Shown here: piece after piece, positions 17,995-26,300 of the stretch | Layout of the letters: each line of letters starts with the position of its first letter | How positions within the stretch are numbered: the stretch's first letter is position 1 | From: Leuconostoc rapi | Lineage (GTDB): Bacteria > Bacillota > Bacilli > Lactobacillales > Lactobacillaceae | Reading direction: 5' to 3' | DNA length: 64,000 nt | NCBI RefSeq assembly: GCF_016908715.1 | Contig: NZ_JAFBEK010000005.1 | Coordinates: 62,001 to 126,000 of the forward strand | Program-made: the position numbers and the translations under genes | Notes under the pieces: generated by a model | Database searches by the model: none | Seen by the model: the letters and a program-made list of their open reading frames with translations, nothing else | Told to the model about the DNA's origin: nothing

Positions 17995-18247
17995 AAAAAA
18001 GTCCCTGTTAATCATAATGATTAACAGGGACGTAAAACGTGGTACCACCCAATTTTAATTCAAACCAAACAACACTGATTTGATTTAAATACTCTTGGTC
18101 TATAACGGCGCCCACCGAGCAAATAGCTTTCACCATTTGCCTCATCCACGTTCATCTTCAATATATTGCATCGTACCGGCTTGCACTATTCCGACTCGCT
18201 ATTTCGACGCGTTATACTTACTCTTCGCTTCATTGATTTATTAACAT
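17995..18247 (-). ncRNA. T-box riboswitch leader, probable Met specifier (ATG)
   Basis: The conserved T-box sequence GGGTGGTACCACG lies at 18038-18050 (minus strand), followed by a perfect terminator (arms 18001-18015 and 18017-18031) and a T run at 17995-18000. Upstream are a long stem I with GAGTAAGTA on its 5' side and GAAG-ATG-A on the 3' side, placing the candidate specifier ATG at 18153-18155. Uncharged tRNA(Met) would stabilise the antiterminator and switch on the SAM-hydrolase/ECF operon. The T-box call is firm; the specifier reading is less so. Confidence 0.92.
18001..18031 (-). terminator. T-box regulated terminator
   Basis: 15-bp perfect inverted repeat starting GTCCCTGTTAATCAT, then T6 on the minus strand. 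It competes with the antiterminator formed by the T-box sequence. Confidence 0.9.
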
Positions 18248-18253
18248 AACACT

Positions 18254-18282
18254 ATATTAATACAAAATTGATTACGTGTCAA
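18254..18282 (-). promoter_or_regulatory. Promoter of the T-box operon
   Basis: TTGACA (18277-18282), 17-bp spacer, TAATAT (18254-18259) on the minus strand. The start point (about 18247) is just before stem I of the T-box. Confidence 0.8.
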
Positions 18283-18296
18283 TCCTTTTTAATTAG

Positions 18297-18839
18297 TCAG
18301 TCTGGTAAGATAATTTGGGTTGAAGGACCTTGAGGTGCTGGTGTGTCTTGCTGTTCTTGAACAAGGTAACTTGGGAATAATGTTAACGATTTCTCTTCAA
18401 AACCAGCAACTGAAGACCCCAAAATACGGGTAACTAATTCGAGCAATCTTTCTTCAAAAGTGTCTTTCTCGATTTCTTCAATTGCCTGCTTCAATGCTTG
18501 TTGGTACATATTGATATGAACATGAGGCATCAAAGCATAATCACGCCCAATGAGCGCCGCCCATTCCTCAAATACTTCCTCAGGAACCTCATCATCGTCA
18601 TCTGTGATTGGCATGAAATTAACACTGAATGTATTATTTGCCTCACCTTCTTTGTCAAAATCTGCCTGCGTGATATGACCATCGGTCAATTCCAGCGCAT
18701 AATCAAAATCAAAGGGGCGCCGTTCATCAAAAATATGGATAAACCCTGCAGTTGCTTGTGATTCATCAGCTGAATCAACCACGCGTAGAATACGGTCTCT
18801 TTGCCCGTTAAAAAGTTGTTGCGTAAAATATGCCATCAT
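18297..18839 (-). CDS. Unrecognised acidic protein, 180 residues
   Basis: I do not recognise the family. It is soluble, with an acidic middle (PITDDDDEVPEEVFEEW at about 77-93) and a Pro/Gln-rich C-terminus. No signal peptide or membrane segment. The N-terminus YFTQQLFNGQRDRILRVVD looks like a folded beta-rich domain. It ends inside the T-box promoter region. Two possible ribosome sites exist: GAGGG 9 nt before the ATG, and a stronger GGAGG 53 nt upstream with an intervening 9-bp hairpin. It starts ATGATG; either could be used. Confidence 0.75.
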   Translation of the reverse strand: MMAYFTQQLFNGQRDRILRVVDSADESQATAGFIHIFDERRPFDFDYALELTDGHITQADFDKEGEANNTFSVNFMPITDDDDEVPEEVFEEWAALIGRDYALMPHVHINMYQQALKQAIEEIEKDTFEERLLELVTRILGSSVAGFEEKSLTLFPSYLVQEQQDTPAPQGPSTQIILPD

Positions 18840-18995
18840 TTATCAGTGCCCTCATTCTAATAACGCTCACGTCATCAGCTACAGGTGCATTTCCTCCAAT
18901 ATATTTGTTACCCAATTCTAACACAAGCCACCGGCAATCACCATAATCACAAACTGAGGATTGGTGGATGAATCACTTCAATTATGACGTCATAC

Positions 18996-19026
18996 AAAAA
19001 CGCTTAGAACAATGATTCTAAGCGTT
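18996..19026 (-). terminator. Terminator of the zinc alcohol dehydrogenase gene
   Basis: Stem AACGCTTAGAA/TTCTAAGCGTT (18999-19009, 19016-19026), loop of 6, then T5 on the minus strand. Confidence 0.88.
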
Positions 19027-19034
19027 AAATCAAT

Positions 19035-20090
19035 TTAAAGTGTTGTAAAGTCAAATACTTTACGACCAGTAATACTACCAGCTTTCATTTCATCAATAAC
19101 GTCGTTCATATCCTTGAAATCAACTTTTTCAACAATTGGCTTAACCTTTCCTTCGGCGCCAAATTGGAAAGCTTCCTTCAAATCAGCACGTGTACCTACC
19201 AATGAACCACGCACTTCAATACCATCTAAGACCGTTTTAGCGATGTTTAATGCCATATCACCTTCTGGCAAAGCAACGGCGACTAACTTTCCCATTGGTC
19301 GTAGTGAATTAACAGCTTGGTTGAAAGCCGCTGCATTAACAGCTGTTACCTGAGCATTGTGCACCCCACCAGTAGCTTTTTGTACTTCAGCAGCAACATC
19401 ATCGACCTTCTTACGATTAATCAAGACTTCTGCACCATTGGCATGTGCCGCTGCAAGTTTATCATCATTACCATCAATAACAGCAACATGGGCACCAAAT
19501 ACATTATGCGCATATTGCACAGCCAAGTTACCTAGTCCTCCGGCACCATGGACTGAAACCCATTGCCCAGGCTTAGTTTCACCAACTTTAAGTGACTTAT
19601 ACATTGTGACACCAGCACATGTAATTGATGTGGCTTCAAGTGGATCTAAACCTTCTGGTACTTTCACTGCGTACTTAGCATTCACAACTGCTTGTTGTGA
19701 CATGGCACCATCAACCGTATAACCAGAATTACGCACATTGCGACAGAATGTTTCATTTCCTGATACACAGTAATCACAAACGCCACAAGCATCATAAAAC
19801 CAAGCGATCGACACACGATCACCAATCTTTAAATAATCACCAGCGCCTTCAGCTAATTTAGACACACGGCCAACGCCTTCATGCCCAATTACGCGGCGAA
19901 AATCGCCATTACGTTGCCCTAATTTATTAGGGTTGCCAAAATCTGCCCCAGCAACATGCAAATCCGTGTGGCATAAACCAACATATTCAACATCTACGAG
20001 CGCTTCACCAAAAGTTAGCGTTCTTGGTTGCCAATTGTCAATTAAATCAACATAACCATCGGGTGTTTCACGTACAACTGCTGCTTTCAT
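19035..20090 (-). CDS. adhP: Zinc-dependent alcohol dehydrogenase (AdhP-like)
   Basis: 351 residues from the third of three consecutive ATGs, which best fits the AGAGG spacing. It interconverts ethanol or other short alcohols and aldehydes with NAD(H), a redox sink of heterolactic fermentation. Seen: GLCHTDLH (catalytic Cys), GHEGVGRV (zinc His-Glu), [15 protein letters not shown] (structural zinc cysteines), [11 protein letters not shown], and the Rossmann [13 protein letters not shown]. It has its own promoter (TTTACA-N17-TACAAT) and terminator. Confidence 0.93.
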   Translation of the reverse strand: MKAAVVRETPDGYVDLIDNWQPRTLTFGEALVDVEYVGLCHTDLHVAGADFGNPNKLGQRNGDFRRVIGHEGVGRVSKLAEGAGDYLKIGDRVSIAWFYDACGVCDYCVSGNETFCRNVRNSGYTVDGAMSQQAVVNAKYAVKVPEGLDPLEATSITCAGVTMYKSLKVGETKPGQWVSVHGAGGLGNLAVQYAHNVFGAHVAVIDGNDDKLAAAHANGAEVLINRKKVDDVAAEVQKATGGVHNAQVTAVNAAAFNQAVNSLRPMGKLVAVALPEGDMALNIAKTVLDGIEVRGSLVGTRADLKEAFQFGAEGKVKPIVEKVDFKDMNDVIDEMKAGSITGRKVFDFTTL

Positions 20091-20138
20091 CATCATACCT
20101 CTTTTTATCTTTTTTTATGTGAATTATTTTACAAATAT

Positions 20139-20167
20139 ATTGTACTCGTTTTTATAATAATTGTAAA
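20139..20167 (-). promoter_or_regulatory. adhP promoter
   Basis: TTTACA (20162-20167), 17-bp spacer, TACAAT (20139-20144) on the minus strand. Confidence 0.6.
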
Positions 20168-20205
20168 GATTTTAAACAGATTTAAATGTATTCTCGCACG
20201 AAAAC

Positions 20206-20219
20206 GTGATAACTATCAC
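20206..20219. repeat. 14-bp inverted repeat upstream of adhP
   Basis: GTGATA-AC-TATCAC, about 40 bp upstream of the adhP -35 box; a candidate regulator site. Confidence 0.4.
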
Positions 20220-20231
20220 TTTAGTGTCTAA

Positions 20232-20261
20232 AATAAAACTACGTGTCATGACACGTAGTTT
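20232..20261 (-). terminator. Terminator of the quinone oxidoreductase-like gene
   Basis: A 26-bp perfect palindrome with half-site AAACTACGTGTCA (20236-20261), followed by TATTTT on the minus strand. Confidence 0.85.
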
Positions 20262-20266
20262 GACAA

Positions 20267-21169
20267 TCATTCAAAAGTTAACACAAGCTTGCCTAAGACA
20301 TGTTTTAATGCCTGAAATTTTTTCAAGTTTTCAACATTGAATGGCGCAACTTCAGCAATGACTACTTTAATTTTAGCATCTGATATCAATTTAAGTAGTG
20401 CCTCTAGTTGTGCGCCATTTGAACTCAAATACGTATTAGTGACGCGCGCATCATCAGCGTTACCAGCAATTGATACTAATCGACCGGATGGTTTCAAAAC
20501 GCCTAGAGATTCAGTAAGACTCGCCCCACCAATAGGATCTAAAATCGCATCGACACCATCTGGTATAGTAGTCGTCAACGGTTGCGCATGTGAATCAATA
20601 ACATGAATCGTGTCATCAAAGGACTTAAGGAACGCAACACCAGCACCGATAGCAGTAGTATAGATATCACTTGCACCGCGTAACTTTGCAACTTGTAGCG
20701 CTGTTAAACCAACCGATCCAGATCCACCTAGTATCAGAACAGACTCCTCTGGCTTAATATCTAGATCTTTCGTTACAACTTGATAGCCGGTTTGCGCGCC
20801 CAATACCACAGCGGCAGCCTGTGGATAACTCACATTTTCTGGTATCTTAGCCACAGATGAACGACCCAACGCAACATATTCCGCATAACTTTTCAAATGA
20901 GGCGAAGCAGCGACACGATCACCTATCGAAAAACCAGTAACCTCTGCTCCCAGCGCGACCACTTCCCCAGCAACAGAAGAGCCTGGAATTAAAGGCACTT
21001 CACGATCACTACCCATTAACCCCTGTCTGAATTTGACATCGTAGGGATCAATTGCCGTCGCATGCTGCTTAACTAGTAATTGATTTGGCTTGATTTCTGG
21101 TTTAGGCGCTGTTTTTGTTTCAACTAAAACACCCACATCCCCATAATTATTCATTTCAATCGCATACAT
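20267..21169 (-). CDS. Zinc-free MDR-family oxidoreductase (quinone reductase-like)
   Basis: 300 residues. GroES-like N-terminus (AIEMNNYGDVGVLVE, AIDPYDVKFRQG, PGSSVAGEVVALG, FSIGDRVAA), then a Rossmann fold with ILGGSGSVGLTALQVAKLRGA and LDPIGG. The zinc-binding Cys/His set of alcohol dehydrogenases is absent, as in NADPH:quinone reductases. It is probably an NADPH-dependent reductase of quinones or activated alkenes; the true substrate is unknown. The upstream ribosome site is weak (AAGAAAG). Confidence 0.88.
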   Translation of the reverse strand: MYAIEMNNYGDVGVLVETKTAPKPEIKPNQLLVKQHATAIDPYDVKFRQGLMGSDREVPLIPGSSVAGEVVALGAEVTGFSIGDRVAASPHLKSYAEYVALGRSSVAKIPENVSYPQAAAVVLGAQTGYQVVTKDLDIKPEESVLILGGSGSVGLTALQVAKLRGASDIYTTAIGAGVAFLKSFDDTIHVIDSHAQPLTTTIPDGVDAILDPIGGASLTESLGVLKPSGRLVSIAGNADDARVTNTYLSSNGAQLEALLKLISDAKIKVVIAEVAPFNVENLKKFQALKHVLGKLVLTFE

Positions 21170-21255
21170 TTTTTCACACTTTCTTGTCTGTTTTGAACAT
21201 GATTATCTAATTCTATTGTATGGCAAATCACCTCAAAAGTGTTTATTTACTACTC

Positions 21256-21305
21256 AAAAAAAATCATCTGTCAATCGCCTGTACACGCGAAAAAACAAAT
21301 GATAC
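21256..21305 (-). terminator. Probable terminator of gltX
   Basis: On the minus strand ATCATTTGT pairs with ACAGATGAT (one G-T pair) across a roughly 23-nt loop containing CGC/GCG, followed by T8. Confidence 0.6.
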
Positions 21306-21315
21306 TTTTACGACA

Positions 21316-22812
21316 TTAAACTAAGTATTTAGCCTTAACGTCAGACATTGTTTGTAAGACTTGTGCTTTATCCAATACAACTAGCATCTCTGGTAAGTTT
21401 GGTCCTTGAATTTCATGTGTTGTCGCGATACGAATAGGATTCCATAGATTGCGACCCTTGATCTCAAGATTATTTTGAATTGAGCGAATGGTCGTCATAT
21501 AATCTTCTGCAATTGCTGATTCTGGTAGTGCTGTATAAGCTGATTCCCATGCGGAAAAGACTTTACGTCCATCCTCTGATGTCAAATAATCAACCATTTC
21601 ATCAGTGATATTTCCTAATTCAAAGAATGGTCGACGCACCAATTCAACAACTTCGCGCGTATAAGAAATACCTTCCACACCCGCAACCTTGATCACCTCA
21701 GCAAGCCATTCCTTTTTAGTTTCTGCATCACTTGCGGAAACAAAGTCAGCGTTGACTAATTCTTGAATTAATTGTGGCATCACGTGATCTAAATCACGGC
21801 GCATCCACTGGTTGTTGATCCATTCCAACTTCTTTTGATCAAATTTAGCATTTGCCTTCGATAAACGTGTCTCGTCAAACATTTCTTTAAACGCTTCAAG
21901 CGAGAAAATTTCGTCCTCACCCTTTGGTGACCAACCAAGCAAACCAATAAAGTTTACCATGGCTTGTGGTTGGTAGCCCAATTCATGATATTGTTCGACG
22001 AATTGTAACAGATTTTCATCACGTTTTGATAACTTTTTACCTGTTTCACCGTTAATAATTAACGCCATGTGCCCAAACTTTGGCACATGCCAACCCAGTG
22101 CCTCAAAAATCATGATTTGCTTTGGTGTGTTTGATACATGATCATCACCACGTAGTACATGAGAGATTTTCATCAAATGGTCATCTACCACGACGGCAAA
22201 GTTATAGGTTGGCATCCCATCAGCTTTTTGAATAACCCAATCGCCACCTACTTCTTTAGCACCAATTTCAATATGCCCTTTAACAATATCATCCCAAGCA
22301 TAAACTTTTTCTTCAGGTACACGGAAACGCACAACTGGTTTTAAGCCTTGCGCCTCAAATTCAGCATACTTAGCCTCACGTTCGTCATTCGTTAGACCTT
22401 CATACTCATAAACATAGTGTGGTGCTTGCTTTGCTGCTTGTTGTGCTTCACGCTCAGCGGCAATTTGATCCGTTGTCTTATATGACTTATAGGCAAGCCC
22501 TTTGGCTAACAGCTCGTCAATAAAGGGTTGATAAACACCTTGTTCGTTGCGTTCTGACTGACGATATGGCCCATATTCACCAGGGTTTGCTGGTGATTCA
22601 TCCCAGTCCAAACCAAGCCAAGCTAGGTTGTCCAGTTGTGATTTTTCACCGTCAGCAATGTTACGTGCTGTATCGGTATCTTCAATACGGATAATGAATT
22701 TGCCGTTATAATGACGCGCAAAAAGCCAGTTAAAAATTGCTGTACGTGCATTTCCAATATGTAAGTGGCCCGTTGGTGATGGTGCATAACGAACACGAAT
22801 TTCTTCAGTCAT
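21316..22812 (-). CDS. gltX: Glutamyl-tRNA synthetase
   Basis: 498 residues. Class I synthetase charging tRNA(Glu), and in bacteria lacking GlnRS also tRNA(Gln). Seen: YAPSPTGHLHIGNARTA (HIGH motif 16-20), FIIRIEDTD, and KKLSKRD (KMSKS loop). No Shine-Dalgarno is next to the ATG. AGGAGG at 22853-22858 is 40 nt upstream, separated by a perfect 9-bp hairpin. An in-frame TAA precedes the ATG, so the gene cannot start further upstream. Monocistronic. Confidence 0.97.
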   Translation of the reverse strand: MTEEIRVRYAPSPTGHLHIGNARTAIFNWLFARHYNGKFIIRIEDTDTARNIADGEKSQLDNLAWLGLDWDESPANPGEYGPYRQSERNEQGVYQPFIDELLAKGLAYKSYKTTDQIAAEREAQQAAKQAPHYVYEYEGLTNDEREAKYAEFEAQGLKPVVRFRVPEEKVYAWDDIVKGHIEIGAKEVGGDWVIQKADGMPTYNFAVVVDDHLMKISHVLRGDDHVSNTPKQIMIFEALGWHVPKFGHMALIINGETGKKLSKRDENLLQFVEQYHELGYQPQAMVNFIGLLGWSPKGEDEIFSLEAFKEMFDETRLSKANAKFDQKKLEWINNQWMRRDLDHVMPQLIQELVNADFVSASDAETKKEWLAEVIKVAGVEGISYTREVVELVRRPFFELGNITDEMVDYLTSEDGRKVFSAWESAYTALPESAIAEDYMTTIRSIQNNLEIKGRNLWNPIRIATTHEIQGPNLPEMLVVLDKAQVLQTMSDVKAKYLV

Positions 22813-22858
22813 GTTTTATGACGTGCTTACTCAAACAAAATTAAGCACGTTTCCTCCT
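22813..22858 (-). promoter_or_regulatory. gltX ribosome-binding site split by a hairpin
   Basis: Minus-strand order: AGGAGG (22858-22853), AA, ACGTGCTTA (22850-22842), 12-nt loop, TAAGCACGT (22829-22821), CATAAAAC, ATG. With the 9-bp stem formed, the unpaired spacing from AGGAGG to ATG is 10 nt. Confidence 0.6.
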
Positions 22859-23013
22859 AATTACGCGGTTTTACCGCAATTATTTACATGTTCTATTGTA
22901 CATATTATAACTGTTCATTTCAAATCATTGCGATAACGTGCATAAAAGATTAGACTGATTCATTCATTATTCTTCAGTTAGCTCATTTTTTGATAACTGA
23001 ATTAGGCTCATAA

Positions 23014-23046
23014 TAAAAAAGCACTCAACTGACTTCAAGCGCTTTT
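23014..23046 (-). terminator. Terminator of the secreted-protein/small-protein operon
   Basis: On the minus strand AAAGCGCTTGA pairs with TTGAGTGCTTT (11 bp including three G-U pairs), loop of 6, then TTTATT. Confidence 0.7.
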
Positions 23047-23096
23047 TGCCATGCTTATAACCAATATTTTCATAGGTTAATGAGCTAAAAAATGAA

Positions 23097-23261
23097 TTAT
23101 TTCTTTTGTATTTTTTTAATTACAATAATACTAGTTATTCCAATTACAAAATACAAAATAGTCCACAACCACATTAACCTCGGTAGCTTGTCAAATAATA
23201 GACGGAGTGGATACATTAACACGAAAATAGGTATAAGGACTTGCAATAATTCTTTTTTCAT
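23097..23261 (-). CDS. 54-residue two-helix membrane protein, immunity-like
   Basis: ATG at 23261 with GAGGTGAT 6 nt upstream. It reads MKKELLQVLIPIFVLMYP... and ends KKIQKK. Two hydrophobic segments (about 6-23 and 30-48) are separated by a basic turn (FDKLPRLMW), with a Lys-rich C-terminus. It begins 16 bp after the stop of the frameshifted secreted-protein gene and shares its terminator. Size, topology and position fit a bacteriocin immunity protein, but there is no recognised family match; function is inference. Confidence 0.65.
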   Translation of the reverse strand: MKKELLQVLIPIFVLMYPLRLLFDKLPRLMWLWTILYFVIGITSIIVIKKIQKK

Positions 23262-23277
23262 AAAAGGATCACCTCAA

Positions 23278-24118
23278 TCAATTAGTTTTATAATAGTTTG
23301 GCACATTTCTATTATTGACTGTACGTTGATAAATGCCAATCCAACCATTATGATTTGTGTCAAGTTTTGAAGCAAGATAAGTTCCAGGACTTTTAACCGT
23401 GGCAAGATACCCAAATCCAAAACCAGTTGTCGTACTAACGATGCTTCTCATAGCCGCAGTTGAGACACCGAGAGCAGTTGCTGCGGCAGCTGGCAGTGCA
23501 GCGGCTACTGCGGCTGTCCCAAGTCCCACGACAGCTGTATCAACACTGTACCCAAATGCTCTAGTCCCTACAGCCAAATTCGTGTATCTCCAACCAGTAC
23601 TAACATTTTCAACGCCAATATTACTAGTATTTACATTAAATGTACTTGACTCTGTCTTATAGAGACCTGAATTAGATTCTAGCATTATTTTAGTAACTAT
23701 TAGCTTGCCATCATTATTAACAATAGAAACTGTCTGATCATTTTCTGAATCAACAACCTTAACTCCAGCAATTGATTGGTCATCATTGTTAACTGCTGTT
23801 GTAACTTTAACACCGTCTAACGATTCAGACGTGGCTGTTGTATCAACAGAATCTGCAACCTCATTAAACTCTTTATCTATTGGTGATTGAACAGTGGTCG
23901 CTGTTTTAATCACCTTGATCTCATCATTGTTATGCTTTGAATTACCATTTTCAAGCATAACATTGTTATCAGCCTGCTTTAAAGGTTTAGCATTTAAAGC
24001 ACTGTATCTAGCGTCCGATAGTTTATTAGTATGCGGTCTTATAGAAGTTAGTAACTGTTGTTGCAATAATCCCAGTTACAACTGCTACGCTAGCTAATAC
24101 TGTCATTCCTTTATTCAT
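23278..24118 (-). pseudogene. Secreted protein gene with a frameshift after the signal/anchor peptide
   Basis: ATG at 24118 (AAGGGAAG 4 nt upstream) encodes MNKGMTVLASVAVVTG..., a signal or anchor helix, then stops after 30 codons (TAA). The downstream frame, offset by one base, is open from 24075 to 23278 for about 265 codons and has no usable start of its own (only TTG at 24066 with no ribosome site). One extra base between 24075 and about 24029 would explain it. The body has a polar Asn/Asp/Thr-rich region, then an Ala/Gly-rich hydrophobic stretch (GLGTAAVAAALPAAAATALG) and a tail rich in Asn and Tyr. No known family recognised; it could be a large bacteriocin precursor. Sequencing error or programmed shifting cannot be excluded. 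Confidence 0.6.
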
Positions 24119-24161
24119 GTACTTCCCTTTGAAATTATATTTAATATGCTTCTTAAATATA

Positions 24162-24191
24162 ATTAAATCATGAATGACTGACGCTTGTCAA
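24162..24191 (-). promoter_or_regulatory. Promoter of the secreted-protein operon
   Basis: TTGACA (24186-24191), 18-bp spacer, TTTAAT (24162-24167) on the minus strand. Confidence 0.5.
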
Positions 24192-24219
24192 TTAATTTGT
24201 GAAAATATATACTTTTCAA

Positions 24220-24249
24220 CTATGGAAATATCATATGATATTTCCATAG
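24220..24249. repeat. Perfect 30-bp palindrome
   Basis: Half-site CTATGGAAATATCAT followed directly by its reverse complement. It lies between the tetR stop and the promoter of the secreted-protein operon. No T run follows on the minus strand, so it is a poor terminator; an operator or an mRNA-end hairpin is possible. Confidence 0.65.
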
Positions 24250-24282
24250 GCAAGCTGCTCTTGACACATAGACATCTTAATA

Positions 24283-24870
24283 TCACTGCAAACTCCTAGC
24301 AAAAAAACGAATTTGCTTATTGTAAAATTCGTTTGGTGTCACCAACAAGTTAGGATTGCTAAACCGAATACCGGATATAAAATAGCCAAAATTTAACCAG
24401 ACAAAATTCATCGTAGCAGCTTCCGTATCAATTGTAGCTGCTATTTTTTGTTGACGCTTCATCTCATCAAAGTAGGCCAATAAAATTGTTTTAAATTGAA
24501 TCGGTATATCTTCAACAGCTTTCGCAATGTCCGGTCTTTTGAATGATTCCTGAAAACCCACCACGACGATTTCTTGGTGTCTCAATTGAAATTCTTGATA
24601 TATTTTAGACATCGTTACCAAGTCATTTTCGATATTTCCTGTAACTGAAAAATCATCGAATATTGTTGATAAATCTTGCAAGTGCCTATCAATCACAACA
24701 TCTAAAAGACCTTCTTTATCTTTGAATTTTCTAAAGACTGTGCTCGGATTAACATGAGCAGCCTCAGCTATTTTATTAATTGTTGTCGCCTGATAACCCA
24801 CCTGAATGAGTAAAGACACAAAGGCATTTAAAATCAATTCATAGTTCTTATCTTCATTTTCTTTAGACAT
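24283..24870 (-). CDS. TetR-family transcriptional regulator
   Basis: 195 residues. The N-terminal helix-turn-helix (about 10-55) contains TTINKIAEAAHVNPSTVFRKFKDKEGLL, typical of TetR; the rest is a helical ligand-binding domain. It is divergent from an ABC-2-like exporter, with inverted repeats in the shared promoter, so it probably represses that gene and itself until a toxic ligand binds. AGAGGTG precedes the ATG. The ligand is unknown. Confidence 0.92.
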   Translation of the reverse strand: MSKENEDKNYELILNAFVSLLIQVGYQATTINKIAEAAHVNPSTVFRKFKDKEGLLDVVIDRHLQDLSTIFDDFSVTGNIENDLVTMSKIYQEFQLRHQEIVVVGFQESFKRPDIAKAVEDIPIQFKTILLAYFDEMKRQQKIAATIDTEAATMNFVWLNFGYFISGIRFSNPNLLVTPNEFYNKQIRFFARSLQ

Positions 24871-24941
24871 AGCAACACCTCTTTGTAGTTATATTAACAT
24901 AATATTGTACCAATGACAGTTGCTCTCATACATTTTTATAA

Positions 24942-24961
24942 ATGCAAGCATTCACTTGCAT
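24942..24961. promoter_or_regulatory. Candidate TetR operator
   Basis: ATGCAAG-N6-CTTGCAT is a perfect 7-bp inverted repeat. It overlaps a plausible -35 (TTGCAT, 24956-24961) of the plus-strand promoter (TAAGCT 17 bp on). A second overlapping dyad TTCAC...GTGAA follows (about 24951-24972). Confidence 0.55.
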
Positions 24962-25013
24962 GCACTTGTGAAAAGTGTTAAGCTTTTGTCAGCAAAATAA
25001 AAGGAGAAATAAC

Positions 25014-26252
25014 ATGTCTTTTAAAAAATTTTTACAAAGCAAAGGTGTCATCGGATCTTTGATTATTATATTGTTTTATGGTCTACTCATGGTGGGTGTT
25101 TACTTTTCTGGTTATCAAGCAATTCCCAATAAAGTGGACCAACTTCCCGTTGCTATTGTTAATCAAGATTCTGATAGTCGACCATTGACGACTCAAATGA
25201 AAGATAAGTTACCATTCAAACATATCAAAACCAATCTAACGCTAAGTGAAGCAAAAGCGCAATTAAGAGATCGCAAAGTTTATCTCATTATTAATGTGCC
25301 TGAACATTTCAACAATAACATTAAAGATGTCACGCACAATAGTACCGCTAGTCTCAAATTTTATATTAACTACTCTAATCCAACAACTGTGACAACAACT
25401 ATGGAAACTGCCTCAAAAGCATTGGGTAGTCAAATTCAAAAAAGTGTTTTGTTAAAGCAGGGTCAAGGTATTTTAGCTGCCGCTGAACTCAATCAACTAC
25501 ACAAAGAAGTCACAGAGGCTGTTACAGCTAATCCTGACCAACAAGAAAAAATATTAAAACAAGCAAACACAACAAAAGCTGAGACTGTTGATCAGATTAA
25601 CAGTACTTATGGCAAGATAGCTAACTCATATAAAGACAGTATTATTAAAATCAATCCTGTTCCCTTAGGCATGCATCACAGCATGGCACCATTTTTTCTA
25701 ACCTTATCATTCTATATTGGTTCCATGATTGCTGCGATGTTGATTGTCACAAGTTATAAGTCATTTGCACCATTAATCGGTCGCTGGCGTGCCTATCTAT
25801 ACACTGAAATAACAATTGGCCTCTTATCACTTCTCGCACCATTAATCATCGTGGGCTTGGGTAAATACATGTTGAACTTTAATACCAGTACCTATTGGCA
25901 GCTATGGCTAACACATAGTATTGAATTATTTAGCGCATTAAACGTTAACCTCATTTTTTCCTTAATTTTAGGACAACTTGGTATCATGGTTAACATGCCA
26001 TTTATGCTTATACAGGTTATTTCAGGCGCTGGTATGATACCACAACGTATATTGCCAGATTTCTTTAAGCTAATGAGCTACATCTCGCCTAGTTTCTACG
26101 CGATTCAATCTGATTTTAATATTTTATATGGTGGTAACGGCACACAAACCTTATGGCTACAACTCCTGATGATTGGAATCGTTGCAATCGCACTTCATTT
26201 GGTGATTGTCGCTTTTCAAAAAAATAATTCTGGTATCATCAAGCCGAGTTAA
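25014..26252 (+). CDS. YhgE/Pip-like ABC-2 membrane exporter protein
   Basis: 412 residues from ATG at 25014 (AAAAGGAG upstream; the frame extends to 24975 without a ribosome site). Order: one N-terminal membrane helix (about 14-34), a large extracytoplasmic region with VAIVNQDSDSRPLTTQ and LIINVPEHFNNNI, then about five helices in the C-terminal half. This resembles the ABC2_membrane_3/YhgE-Pip group. Divergent TetR control is common for such exporters. No ATPase gene is adjacent, so an ABC partner would have to be elsewhere. Substrate unknown. Confidence 0.82.
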   Translation: MSFKKFLQSKGVIGSLIIILFYGLLMVGVYFSGYQAIPNKVDQLPVAIVNQDSDSRPLTTQMKDKLPFKHIKTNLTLSEAKAQLRDRKVYLIINVPEHFNNNIKDVTHNSTASLKFYINYSNPTTVTTTMETASKALGSQIQKSVLLKQGQGILAAAELNQLHKEVTEAVTANPDQQEKILKQANTTKAETVDQINSTYGKIANSYKDSIIKINPVPLGMHHSMAPFFLTLSFYIGSMIAAMLIVTSYKSFAPLIGRWRAYLYTEITIGLLSLLAPLIIVGLGKYMLNFNTSTYWQLWLTHSIELFSALNVNLIFSLILGQLGIMVNMPFMLIQVISGAGMIPQRILPDFFKLMSYISPSFYAIQSDFNILYGGNGTQTLWLQLLMIGIVAIALHLVIVAFQKNNSGIIKPS

Positions 26253-26300
26253 CTTATAACAGGCCAACAGAAGAAACTGAATGCGTCATGAATCGCGCAA

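Noticed and set aside
23092-23370. Plus-strand ORF of 92 codons
   Set aside because: It is antisense to the 54-residue gene, whose minus-strand frame has a proper Shine-Dalgarno and membrane-protein composition.
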